Assembly (NCBI GenBank): GCA_936943465.1
Contig: CAKZJN010000452.1
Location: 1-8,970, forward strand
DNA from: an uncultured Rhodoferax sp.
GTDB lineage: Bacteria; Pseudomonadota; Gammaproteobacteria; Burkholderiales; Burkholderiaceae_C
DNA: 8,970 nt
Reading direction: 5' to 3'
Of this stretch, positions 1 through 6,224 are shown piece by piece. Positions within the stretch are counted from its first letter, which is position 1. Each line of letters starts with the position of its first letter. The notes under the pieces were generated by a model. That model did no database searches. It was not told the origin of the DNA and saw only the letters and a program-made list of their open reading frames with translations. A program made the position numbers and the translations under genes.

Positions 1-360
1 CAGCATTTCCTTAACCCGTTGGTCATCGGGCACATTCAGCAGCAACAAAGGCAAGGCCACATTCTGGGCCACGTCCAGATGCGGTAACACATGAAAAGCC
101 TGGAAAACAAAGCCTACTTTCTCGCGCCGCAGTAAGGCACGGGCGTCCTCGTCCAGCGCGCCAAGGTCCGCGCCATCCAGCACCACCGAGCCCCGATCCC
201 AATGGTCCAGACCCGCCATGCAGTTGAGAAGGGTCGATTTGCCAACCCCCGACTCGCCGACGATAGCCACAAACTCACCTGGCGCCACGTCAAGTGACAC
301 ATTGGCAAACACGGGCACCTCACCGTAGTGCTTGTTTAAATTGCGGAGGTGCAGGGTCAT
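1..360 (-). CDS. ABC transporter ATP-binding protein, YbbA/LolD type (partial)
   Basis: N-terminal 120 residues of an ABC ATPase; the gene runs off the left edge. The Walker A motif is GESGVGKST at residues 34-42, and the Q-loop lies in VGFVFQAF (about 82-89). The signature motif and Walker B lie outside the window. The stretch LDEDARALLRREKVGFVFQ is typical of the YbbA/LolD/MacB group, which drives export or extraction of lipids, lipoproteins or other envelope molecules together with a FtsX-like permease. The ATPase acts at the cytoplasmic face of the inner membrane. The ATG at 358-360 gives the usual N-terminus (MTLHLRNLNKHYG), but no clear Shine-Dalgarno precedes it. In many proteobacteria ybbA is divergent from the esterase gene tesA; no esterase gene is seen on the other side here. 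Family assignment is firm; substrate is not determined. Confidence 0.93.
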   Translation of the reverse strand, partial: MTLHLRNLNKHYGEVPVFANVSLDVAPGEFVAIVGESGVGKSTLLNCMAGLDHWDRGSVVLDGADLGALDEDARALLRREKVGFVFQAFHVLPHLDVAQNVALPLLLLNVPDDQRVKEML

Positions 361-493
361 GGCGTGGGTTTTAGCAGAATCGGCGCCAAGCCGGGCTCCT
401 CATGGTGGGGTACCACACACCGTCGCACGGCTTTGCCCTGCCACCGAGGTGGTGGGTTGGGTGATGTATGGCGGCAGAGGGCTGATTCCGGTC

Positions 494-748
494 TTAGAGG
501 TTTTCGATTTGCCTGCTCCATACCAGCCGTTCAATCCTGTGTTTCAGGGTCAGCTTTCTGGCGATGATTTCACCAATGCGAGCACTCGCCATGAGCCATC
601 AGCAGTCATCGATCTCCGGTGCTCCAAACCAGTCACATGGTGCATGGAGTTCTCCATACCAGTCGTTAGCAGCGCTCCCAGTGGTCATGGTTTGCCCTCT
701 TTGACGAAAAGCCATGTCTGCCAGAATTTCGACATCCGGCTCAAGCAT
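494..748 (-). pseudogene. Possible decayed small gene with one in-frame TGA (unrecognised)
   Basis: On the minus strand an ATG at 746-748 opens a frame of 49 codons (beginning MLEPDVEILADMAFRQ, later NDWYGELHAPCDWFGAPEIDDC) that ends in TGA at 599-601. The same frame then stays open for another 34 codons (including MASARIGEIIARKLTLKHR) to a TAA at 494-496. The composition on both sides of the TGA is protein-like, suggesting a small gene with a nonsense mutation. There is no clear Shine-Dalgarno sequence, I do not recognise the protein, and a chance open frame is quite possible. Confidence 0.2.
516..667. repeat. 16-bp direct repeat, two copies
   Basis: CTCCATACCAGCCGTT at 516-531 and CTCCATACCAGTCGTT at 652-667 match at 15 of 16 positions, with starts 136 bp apart. 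The second copy overlaps the ATGGAG-TT-CTCCAT palindrome (644-657). It may be a regulator site, a duplicated scrap of coding DNA, or chance. Confidence 0.45.
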
Positions 749-771
749 GAGACTTCGGTGGAAATCCAATT

Positions 772-1155
772 ATGTTGAATACAACTGCAATCTTCGTCGG
801 CATCTTCGCGCTCATACACATCCCTTTTACTGTTTTTGTTGGGTACCACCGCGCAAGGACAGGAATTCAATTTTTCGACGGTGGTGACGTGAGGCTATTG
901 CGCAAGATGCGAGCGCATGGCAATTTCACTGAGCAGGTGCCAATCGCATTGCTAGCTATGGCGGCTGCGGAGGCAACAGGTGCTCCCCGCTGGGTACTGC
1001 TGGTTGGAGGCATTGCACTCCTGCTGGGTCGTGCCATTCATGCATTCGTCGTGGCCAAAAGCGGCTGGGGAAACGGACGTGCTGTTGGCATGGTGCTGAC
1101 GCTCTTCGCCATTGGTTGGATGGGCTCTATTGCACTGTTTCGGGCATTGCTGTGA
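772..1155 (+). CDS. MAPEG family membrane protein (YecN-like)
   Basis: A 127-residue integral membrane protein with four hydrophobic stretches (about 5-24, 56-69, 74-95 and 105-126). The hallmark of the MAPEG superfamily (membrane-associated proteins in eicosanoid and glutathione metabolism) is present: MRAHGNFTEQVPIAL at 46-60 matches the R-x-A-H-x-N-F-x-E-x-x-P signature after the first membrane helix. Length agrees with the bacterial YecN-like branch. Eukaryotic members are glutathione transferases or peroxidases; the substrate of bacterial members is generally unknown, so glutathione-linked detoxification is only a possibility. The ATG at 772 is preceded by GGTGGAA at 757-763, 8 bases away. 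It could form a transcription unit with the small ORF at 1243 and end at the terminator at 1317-1342. Confidence 0.9.
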   Translation: MLNTTAIFVGIFALIHIPFTVFVGYHRARTGIQFFDGGDVRLLRKMRAHGNFTEQVPIALLAMAAAEATGAPRWVLLVGGIALLLGRAIHAFVVAKSGWGNGRAVGMVLTLFAIGWMGSIALFRALL

Positions 1156-1235
1156 GGGGTTAGACGCACTGCACACCTGCGCTGTGTTCTGGCAGATGAT
1201 TTACCGGTGATTTTCCTGCACTGGATGATAAGGAG

Positions 1236-1263
1236 TAGTCAAATGCATTTGAGCCAATATAAT
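1236..1263 (+). promoter_or_regulatory. Candidate sigma-70 promoter inside the small ORF
   Basis: A perfect -10 hexamer TATAAT lies at 1258-1263, with TAGTCA (four of six matches to TTGACA) at 1236-1241, 16 bp upstream. Transcription would start near 1270 and run to the terminator ending at 1342, giving an RNA of about 73 nt. That RNA would contain three stem-loops and would not include the small ORF's start codon. This is an alternative reading of the locus and remains tentative. Confidence 0.25.
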
Positions 1264-1308
1264 CAGCGATCCCGACTAGCCCGTGCGGCATGGCGGGTAG
1301 CTAAGTGA
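1243..1308 (+). CDS. Small ORF, 21 codons, unknown function
   Basis: A short ORF beginning MHLSQYNQRS and ending AAWRVAK, rich in Arg and Ala (net charge strongly positive), with a strong ribosome binding site AAGGAG at 1230-1235, 7 bases before the ATG. The start codon lies within a perfect 12-bp palindrome CAAATGCATTTG (1240-1251). The stop codon TGA falls in the loop of a hairpin (AGCTAA / TTAGCT, 1299-1315), and a strong intrinsic terminator begins 9 bases later. SD, short frame, stop and terminator in this order suggest a genuine small-protein gene or the coding part of a small regulatory RNA. No downstream gene exists on this strand, so a leader-peptide attenuator is unlikely. I do not recognise the peptide. 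Confidence 0.45.
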   Translation: MHLSQYNQRSRLARAAWRVAK

Positions 1309-1316
1309 GTTAGCTT

Positions 1317-1342
1317 GGAGCCCCTTGGGGCTCCTTTTTTTT
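1317..1342 (+). terminator. Strong intrinsic terminator
   Basis: GGAGCCCC (1317-1324), loop TT, GGGGCTCC (1327-1334), followed directly by eight T (1335-1342): a perfect 8-bp GC-rich stem with a U tract. It works for plus-strand transcripts only, ending the MAPEG/small-ORF unit. The T tract runs into the stop codon of the convergent usp gene (1341-1343). Confidence 0.93.
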
Positions 1343-1886
1343 AGTCGTTGTCCTCGTTGCGGCGACTGCGAGAGCGTTCCTCACGGCGCTGACGGGCACG
1401 CAGGGTCGCCCGGGCCCGCCGTCCATGTGGGTCATTTCGGTCGTTGCCGCGACATACCAACACAGGTACTGTTGCCGCAGTGATCAGACCCGGGATGACG
1501 CTGCCGCTGAGAATGCGCATGACCGCGTTGTGTCCATCGGTGCCCACCACAATCAGGTCGCAATGCCGGTTGCTGGCCATATCGCAAATGCACTGCACAT
1601 CGTCTGCACCCGAGCCCATCGACCTGAAACTTTGTACACCGGCCCGTTCGGCCAGTCTGCTGGCCGCCATTAGCATGGCGTGCGCCTGGTCATGGGCGTG
1701 GCGCTGGAACTCCTCCTGGGAGAGTGTCACAGCCGCAAGCATGTCACCCGTGGCAAGCACGTAGCGCGGTAAAAGGTAAAAAAAGATGATGTCGGCGCGA
1801 TGCACTGTGGCCATTTCAATGGCCTGACGAATGGCCGACTGCGTGACTGCGCGGTCATCTACCACCACCAAAATCTTTCGATACAT
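1341..1886 (-). CDS. Universal stress protein (UspA family) with Arg-rich C-terminal tail
   Basis: A 181-residue single-domain UspA protein. The first strand MYRKILVVVDD matches the family start. The ATP-binding signature G-x2-G-x9-G-S is intact: G115-TD-G118, nine residues, then G128-S129, preceded by the strand DLIVVGTDG and followed by the closing strand VPVLVCRG at about 140-147. This places it among ATP-binding Usps, cytoplasmic proteins induced by stress or growth arrest. I chose the ATG at 1884-1886: AAGGAG (1895-1900 on the opposite strand) lies 8 bases upstream. The frame is open to an ATG at 1950-1952, next to the stop of the ClC gene, but that adds 22 unusual residues. Odd feature: residues 146-181 form a tail with many Arg and a few Asp/Glu (RRARATLRARQRREERSRSRR), longer than normal for a Usp. 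The ClC gene is immediately upstream and probably cotranscribed. Confidence 0.93.
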   Translation of the reverse strand: MYRKILVVVDDRAVTQSAIRQAIEMATVHRADIIFFYLLPRYVLATGDMLAAVTLSQEEFQRHAHDQAHAMLMAASRLAERAGVQSFRSMGSGADDVQCICDMASNRHCDLIVVGTDGHNAVMRILSGSVIPGLITAATVPVLVCRGNDRNDPHGRRARATLRARQRREERSRSRRNEDND

Positions 1887-1952
1887 CTCCATTGCTCCTT
1901 TGTTTGGTTGAAATGAAAGTCGGGCAAACGGCGCTCGCATCACTGCAGCCAT

Positions 1953-3296
1953 TCAGGCAGCAGTTCCATGCTGGTGAGCATGCGAGGGCTGGATGCGCCG
2001 CAACTGCAGATCCGCCAGGGATGCATACAGGGGCGCGCTAATGAGCCTAGACACGCCGGCAGCGACCATGGTGCTGGCCATCAGGCTGAGGACCAGCGCA
2101 TGGCCATCCACCATTTCCATCACGATGATGAAGGCCGTCAGCGGTGCCTGGGTCACCGCCGCCAGAAAGCCCGCCATTCCCAGGGCGATCAAAGTGGGCG
2201 CATTGGCGTAGGACAGCAGTTGCGCCACATCGTTACCCAAGGCACCGCCAATGGCCAGCGAGGGCGCAAAGATGCCAGCCGGCACACCGGCCCAGGTGCT
2301 GATCCAGGTCGCTAAAAACTTCAGCACCACGTAGAGCGGTGAGGTGTTGTCAGTGTTTTCCAGCATGGCCCGGTTGTGTGAATAGCCGCTCCCAAAAGTC
2401 TCGCCATGACTGACCACGCCGAGGATGGCAATGGCTAAGCCGCAGCCAGCCGCAAAAAGAACCGGTGAGTTGCGCCGCATGCGGCTGAACCAGTCCGTCG
2501 AGGCACCGGACAGGGAGGCGATCAGCAGCCGCGAGAACAGTCCGCCTGCCAGTCCACAGCACAGGGCAAGCAGCAAGGCGGGCAGCAGCAAAGCGGCGCC
2601 AAAATTTTCAATCCGGATGACCCCAAAGTAGTTTGCATTGCCGTAGACGGACACACCCATCAGCCCTCCCATCACGATCGCCACCAGAATGAGGCTGTTG
2701 CTGCGTTGCTCACGTCCCTTGGAAAGCTCTTCGATGGCAAACATCACGCCACCCAAGGGTGTGTTGAATGCCGCTGCAATGCCTGCTGCCCCACCCGCGA
2801 CCAGCAAACTGTGGTCGGAAACGTCGGCCCGTTTGGGCATCCAGCGGCGAGCATGGTGCATGACACCTGCAGCGACCTGCACCGATGGTCCCTCGCGCCC
2901 CAACGACAACCCGGCCAACAAGCCCCAACTCGTCAAAAGCACCTTGGCCAAGGTGAGCCGAACCGAGACATAAAGCCGCCGTGCCGCACCCACCGCTTGC
3001 GGGTCCAGCGCCGCCATGACCTGGGGAATACCCGAGCCCGCAGCACCCGGTGCAAAACGCAAGGTGAGCCAGACAATGGCCGCTGTCGACAACGGTGTCC
3101 AGAACAGCGGGCCCCACCAGAGTGCCTTTTGAAACAGGAAGAACTGGGCAAGTGCATGTTCTGCCAACCAGGTAAAGCCCACGACTGTGAGACCTGCTAG
3201 GCATGCAAAGCCAATCACCACTCCACGCCCAGTCCACATGTGCCAATCCGACAGTTCACGTTTGAATGCGGTCGGTATATGGGGATGTGGTCGCAT
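1953..3296 (-). CDS. ClC-type chloride channel / Cl-/H+ antiporter
   Basis: A 447-residue inner-membrane protein with the three classic anion-binding motifs: GSGIP (87-91), GREGP (133-137, with gating glutamate E135) and GIFAP (341-345). AIEEL at 187-191 keeps the glutamate pair that includes the internal proton glutamate of E. coli ClcA, and PLYASL (422-427) aligns with its pore tyrosine. With both glutamates present, proton-coupled exchange is more likely than a pure channel, by analogy with ClcA, which supports extreme acid resistance. Length fits bacterial ClCs without a CBS domain. The ATG at 3294-3296 has only a weak upstream AAGG; an internal ATG at 3238-3240 is less likely. It is divergent from the DapB-like gene, and the usp gene follows 66 bp downstream, suggesting a stress-linked two-gene operon. 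Confidence 0.95.
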   Translation of the reverse strand: MRPHPHIPTAFKRELSDWHMWTGRGVVIGFACLAGLTVVGFTWLAEHALAQFFLFQKALWWGPLFWTPLSTAAIVWLTLRFAPGAAGSGIPQVMAALDPQAVGAARRLYVSVRLTLAKVLLTSWGLLAGLSLGREGPSVQVAAGVMHHARRWMPKRADVSDHSLLVAGGAAGIAAAFNTPLGGVMFAIEELSKGREQRSNSLILVAIVMGGLMGVSVYGNANYFGVIRIENFGAALLLPALLLALCCGLAGGLFSRLLIASLSGASTDWFSRMRRNSPVLFAAGCGLAIAILGVVSHGETFGSGYSHNRAMLENTDNTSPLYVVLKFLATWISTWAGVPAGIFAPSLAIGGALGNDVAQLLSYANAPTLIALGMAGFLAAVTQAPLTAFIIVMEMVDGHALVLSLMASTMVAAGVSRLISAPLYASLADLQLRRIQPSHAHQHGTAA

Positions 3297-3352
3297 GTGG
3301 AATTTGCCTTGTGGGTTCAGATGAAGAGCCAGGAAGTTGCTGGTCGATCATA

Positions 3353-3399
3353 ATGCATTGTGACAAATGTATTGGATGCATTGCGGCAAATGCAATTGG
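3353..3399. promoter_or_regulatory. Tandem operator-like repeat in the divergent promoter region
   Basis: Two tandem units occupy 3353-3375 and 3376-3399. Each has the plan ATGCATTG-n3-CAAATG followed by a TTGG end, and each centres on a short dyad: TTGT-G-ACAA in unit 1 (3358-3366) and TTGC-G-GCAA in unit 2 (3381-3389). Unit 2 also has 6-bp outer arms TGCATT/AATGCA. The 23-bp spacing is about two helical turns, as expected for two dimers on one DNA face. The block lies 30-76 bp upstream of the DapB-like start. A possible clcA-direction -10 (TATGAT on minus, 3347-3352) abuts it. MarR proteins often bind TTG...CAA palindromes, so the MarR encoded at 4221 is a candidate binder (inference). Confidence 0.55.
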
Positions 3400-3428
3400 C
3401 TCTTAATCCGACATTAAAAGGAGATCGT

Positions 3429-4178
3429 ATGGTGATCAAAATTGGACTAGTCGGCTATGGCAAGGCGGGTGCTGCGGTGGCCGAGGTTTTGGCTGGTGAT
3501 GCACGCTTTGAGCTGTGCTGGATTGCCAGACAGACCGCCAGCGCGGCAATGCAGAAGGTGGCAATGGGCGAAGTGCCAGTGCTCACCCTGGGTGAGGCAA
3601 ATCTATCTGATTGGCTGGACACCCATCCGGTGGATGCCTTGGTTGATTTTTCGGTGCCGCAGTCCCTGACCCTTTACGGCGAAGAACTCCGGCGCAGGGA
3701 GTTGATGCTGGTCAGCGCTATCTCGGCATACGCACCAGAGCAACTCAGCTATGCCCGCAGCCTGGGCGCACACACCCGGGTGCTTTGTTCACCCAACATC
3801 ACGCTGGGCATCAATTTTCTGATCATGGCGGCCAGGTTGCTGCGCCAGATTGCGCCGTTTGCCGACGTGGAAATTCTTGAGCAGCATTTCAAAGCCAAGC
3901 CGGAGGTTTCCGGCACGGCGAAGAAGATAGCCGAAAGCCTGGACCTGGACGCCGAAAAGATCACTTCTTTGCGTTTGGGTGGCATCGTCGGCCACCACGA
4001 AGTAATCTTTGGCTTTCCCTACCAGACCGTGCGACTCACCCACGACTCCATAAAGCGCGAGGCCTTTGGTACTGGAGCGGCCTTTGCCCTGGCAGAACTG
4101 GCGCTGCGCGACCGGGGTTTCTATACTTTTGAGGACCTGTTGATGGAAAAGGTGCGGGGCCAATGGTTGGCTCAGTGA
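3429..4178 (+). CDS. DapB-like (dihydrodipicolinate reductase family) oxidoreductase
   Basis: A 249-residue protein with an N-terminal Rossmann nucleotide-binding loop (GLVGYGKAG, 6-14), VDFSVP at 72-77 (DapB: DFT-x-P), SPNITLGIN at 121-129 (DapB: (A/S)PNxSxGVN), an EQHFKAK...SGTA segment at 151-164 and a C-terminal LRLGGIVGHHEVIFG block. These are DapB landmarks in order. In E. coli DapB the core is H-H-x-x-K followed by D-A-P-SGTA; here His153 and Lys157 are kept, but the second His is Phe154 and the D-A-P stretch is shortened by one residue. It may therefore be a paralogue rather than the housekeeping lysine/diaminopimelate enzyme. I chose ATG 3429 because AGGAG (3419-3423) sits 5 bases upstream; a GTG at 3360 would place coding sequence over the operator repeats. 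marR and DUF389 genes follow closely. Confidence 0.85.
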   Translation: MVIKIGLVGYGKAGAAVAEVLAGDARFELCWIARQTASAAMQKVAMGEVPVLTLGEANLSDWLDTHPVDALVDFSVPQSLTLYGEELRRRELMLVSAISAYAPEQLSYARSLGAHTRVLCSPNITLGINFLIMAARLLRQIAPFADVEILEQHFKAKPEVSGTAKKIAESLDLDAEKITSLRLGGIVGHHEVIFGFPYQTVRLTHDSIKREAFGTGAAFALAELALRDRGFYTFEDLLMEKVRGQWLAQ

Positions 4179-4220
4179 GGCCTATCATCATGGGCTGACG
4201 TTCCATCAATCGCCAACACC

Positions 4221-4709
4221 ATGAACACCGTCCCCGTTGCCTCCGCCGACACCGTTACTCCCGCAATCGTGCTGCGCCGCTTCCGTGTAGTTTTCAATGC
4301 CGTGCGCACCCACTTCCGCCAAACCGAGAAGGAAGTGGGCCTGGGTGGTGCCCAGATATGGGCCCTGGCCGTGATCAAGGCAAACCCGGGCATTGGCATG
4401 GGCGGGGTCGCCAGCCACATGGAAATCCACCAGTCCACCGCCAGCAATCTGGTCAAAACCCTACTGCGCAAGGAACTCATCAGGCTAGATAAGGCTCCGG
4501 ACGACCGCCGCAATGTGCACCTGAAAATTCTGCCTGCCGGCACCCGCCTGCTGAAAAAAGCACCCGGCCCATTTGAGGGCGTACTGCCCCAGGCTCTGGG
4601 CCAGATGAGCGCTCAGACGCTACTGCGCCTGGACCAGGACTTGGGCGAACTGATTGCGCTGCTGAACGCCGATGAGTCCGCTGCGCAGACACCACTGGCG
4701 CAACTCTGA
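4221..4709 (+). CDS. MarR family transcriptional regulator
   Basis: A 162-residue winged-helix regulator. The DNA-binding core is clear: GLGGAQIWALAVIKANPGIGM (helix region 40-60), GGVASHMEIHQSTASNLVKTLL (helix-turn-helix, 61-82, recognition helix from about Q71), and the wing DDRRNVHLKILPAG (94-107), corresponding to the D-x-R-x2-x-L-x-x-T-x-x-G motif of MarR proteins. Flanking helices should form the dimer interface. MarR proteins usually repress neighbouring genes and release DNA on binding small phenolic or oxidised ligands. It begins 42 bp after the DapB-like stop and ends 20 bp before the DUF389 start, so it is probably cotranscribed. No good Shine-Dalgarno precedes ATG 4221. Local autoregulation through the repeats at 3353-3399 is plausible. 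Confidence 0.93.
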   Translation: MNTVPVASADTVTPAIVLRRFRVVFNAVRTHFRQTEKEVGLGGAQIWALAVIKANPGIGMGGVASHMEIHQSTASNLVKTLLRKELIRLDKAPDDRRNVHLKILPAGTRLLKKAPGPFEGVLPQALGQMSAQTLLRLDQDLGELIALLNADESAAQTPLAQL

Positions 4710-4729
4710 CGCAAGCGCAAATCCACCGC

Positions 4730-6154
4730 ATGAATCTGGAAAACCTCAAACAACACTTTCACGCCCGTTTCGACCTGCGCAACGACCAAGCCGACAGTGC
4801 CGAGATTGACAAGAGCTTTCGGGGCGGCGTGGAGTTCCGTGGCACCGCCTTGTGGGTACTGATTTTTGCCATCGTCATCGCCTCCATCGGATTGAACGTC
4901 AACTCCACTGCGGTCATCATTGGGGCAATGCTGATTTCGCCCCTGATGGGGCCCATCATGGCCCTGGGCTATGGCGCAGGCATCAACGACAGTGCCTTGA
5001 TGCGCTCTGCCCTGTTTAATCTGGGCCTGGCGGTCTTTCTCAGTCTGCTGGCCTCCACCGCTTACTTCCTGGTGACGCCGCTTTCTCAGGCGCACTCGGA
5101 GCTGCTGGCCCGCACCACGCCAAGCATCTGGGACGTGCTGATTGCCCTGTTTGGCGGTCTGGCTGGTGCCATTGGCGTGACGCGGAGGGAGAAATCCAAC
5201 CTGATCCCGGGAGTGGCCATCGCCACGGCCCTGATGCCGCCGCTGTGCACCGCTGGCTATGGCCTGGCCATGGGAAACTGGCCGTATTTTCTGGGTGCGA
5301 TCTACCTTTTTTCCATCAACTGCGTGTTCATCGCAATTGCTACTTTGATGATGGTGCGGCTGATGCACCTGCCCAGCGTCAAATTGCTGGAGGAACGCTC
5401 GCGTGTCAAGCGCCGCACCCTGATCGGTTTTGTGGTGCTGCTGACCCTGGTGCCCAGCCTGTTCCTGGCCATCAACCTGGTGCAAAAGGAATGGTTCGAG
5501 GGCAACGCTGGGCGCTTTGTGCAGGAGGTGCTGCGCGCGCAACCGCGCGTACTGGTGGTGTCCCATGAGTTGGACTTCAAAGGCAACCAGATTCGCGCCA
5601 ACATCGTGGGCGAGCCCCTGTCCGCCACTGATATCCAGGCCTTGCAGGAAAAGTTGCCAGCGTTCGGCTTGACGGGCGTGGATCTGCAACTGCAACAGTC
5701 GGGTCAGCAGATGCCCGACGTCAACACTCTCAAGAAAGACCTGTTGCAGGATTTACTGCAATCCAATCGGACCGAAGTGCAGACCCGCGAATCGCGCATC
5801 GTGGCACTGCAGGACGAGTTGCAGGCACTGCGGCGCTCGGCCAGCAACCAGCTGCCGGTGCCGCAGATCTACCGCGAACTGCGGGCCCAGTTCCCCCAGG
5901 CCATGCAACTCGATGTGGCGACGGGTCTGGGCACTGGGCCGCACCGATCCATTGACTCCCCCGAGGCGCTGGCAGGCAGGCCTGTTTTGCTAATCCAAAT
6001 GCAATTGCCTAAGGCGCTGGCCAAAGACGAACTGGAGCGCCTGCGCAAGGGGCTGCAGGTGCGTGCCGGCTTGGCCCAGATAGAGGATGTGCGCTTGACG
6101 ATCATGGCAAGCCCGGTGGAGAAGGTTGCGCGCGCCAATCGCCGCAAGCCATGA
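4730..6154 (+). CDS. DUF389 family membrane protein
   Basis: A 474-residue protein with a short cytoplasmic N-terminus, about six or seven membrane segments between residues 41 and 250 (about 41-56, 61-80, 93-115, 134-150, 158-181, 185-209 and 229-250) and a long soluble C-terminal domain (251-474). The conserved DUF389 cores are present: NSTAVIIGAMLISPLMGPI (58-76) and GVAIATALMPPLC (161-173). The C-terminal half has a probable coiled-coil (about 330-365, rich in Glu, Gln, Leu and Arg). Function of the family is not established; a transport or channel role is inferred only from topology. It follows marR by 20 bp, without an obvious ribosome binding site, and is likely the last gene of the unit. 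It converges with nhaD. Confidence 0.93.
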   Translation: MNLENLKQHFHARFDLRNDQADSAEIDKSFRGGVEFRGTALWVLIFAIVIASIGLNVNSTAVIIGAMLISPLMGPIMALGYGAGINDSALMRSALFNLGLAVFLSLLASTAYFLVTPLSQAHSELLARTTPSIWDVLIALFGGLAGAIGVTRREKSNLIPGVAIATALMPPLCTAGYGLAMGNWPYFLGAIYLFSINCVFIAIATLMMVRLMHLPSVKLLEERSRVKRRTLIGFVVLLTLVPSLFLAINLVQKEWFEGNAGRFVQEVLRAQPRVLVVSHELDFKGNQIRANIVGEPLSATDIQALQEKLPAFGLTGVDLQLQQSGQQMPDVNTLKKDLLQDLLQSNRTEVQTRESRIVALQDELQALRRSASNQLPVPQIYRELRAQFPQAMQLDVATGLGTGPHRSIDSPEALAGRPVLLIQMQLPKALAKDELERLRKGLQVRAGLAQIEDVRLTIMASPVEKVARANRRKP

Positions 6155-6224
6155 GGCCCAGGAAGCTTGGTCCGCGCCCGGATGGGTCTGAGCCGACTGT
6201 CATGCCTTCAAAAATAGGGCCTCA
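6152..6224. repeat. Inverted repeat spanning the two convergent stop codons
   Basis: TGAGGCCC (6152-6159) and GGGCCTCA (6217-6224) are perfect 8-bp complements separated by 57 bp. The outer ends of the arms are exactly the stop codons of the DUF389 gene (TGA 6152-6154) and of nhaD (6222-6224 on the minus strand). There is no T tract, so this is not a classical terminator. I see no other terminator in the 67-bp convergent gap. Confidence 0.4.

Larger units (their letters stand above)
361..771. other. Gene-poor spacer between the ABC gene and the MAPEG gene
   Basis: I see no convincing intact gene in these 411 bases. A 148-codon plus-strand frame (332-778) starts inside the ABC gene, has no ribosome binding site and encodes a composition I do not recognise, so I treat it as chance. 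The spacer holds a 16-bp imperfect direct repeat, a short palindrome at 441-452 (CCACC-GA-GGTGG), another at 644-657 (ATGGAG-TT-CTCCAT), and a possible decayed minus-strand frame listed separately. It must also carry the promoters for the two divergent neighbours, but I find no clear -35/-10 pair. Confidence 0.5.

Noticed and set aside
332..778. 148-codon plus-strand frame upstream of the MAPEG gene
   Set aside because: It starts inside the oppositely oriented ABC gene, lacks a ribosome binding site and has no recognisable protein features.
1317..1342. Bidirectional terminator serving the usp gene too
   Set aside because: On the minus strand the hairpin is preceded by A residues and not followed by a U tract, so only plus-strand termination is supported.
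3360..3428. GTG start at 3360 for the DapB-like gene
   Set aside because: It has no Shine-Dalgarno, adds residues ahead of the normal Rossmann start and runs across the operator-like repeats; ATG 3429 has AGGAG at good spacing.
4613..5695. 360-codon minus-strand frame, rich in Gln and His, opposite the DUF389 gene
   Set aside because: It is the antisense shadow of a clearly recognised membrane protein; the high Gln/His content is the mirror of Leu and Met/Val codons.
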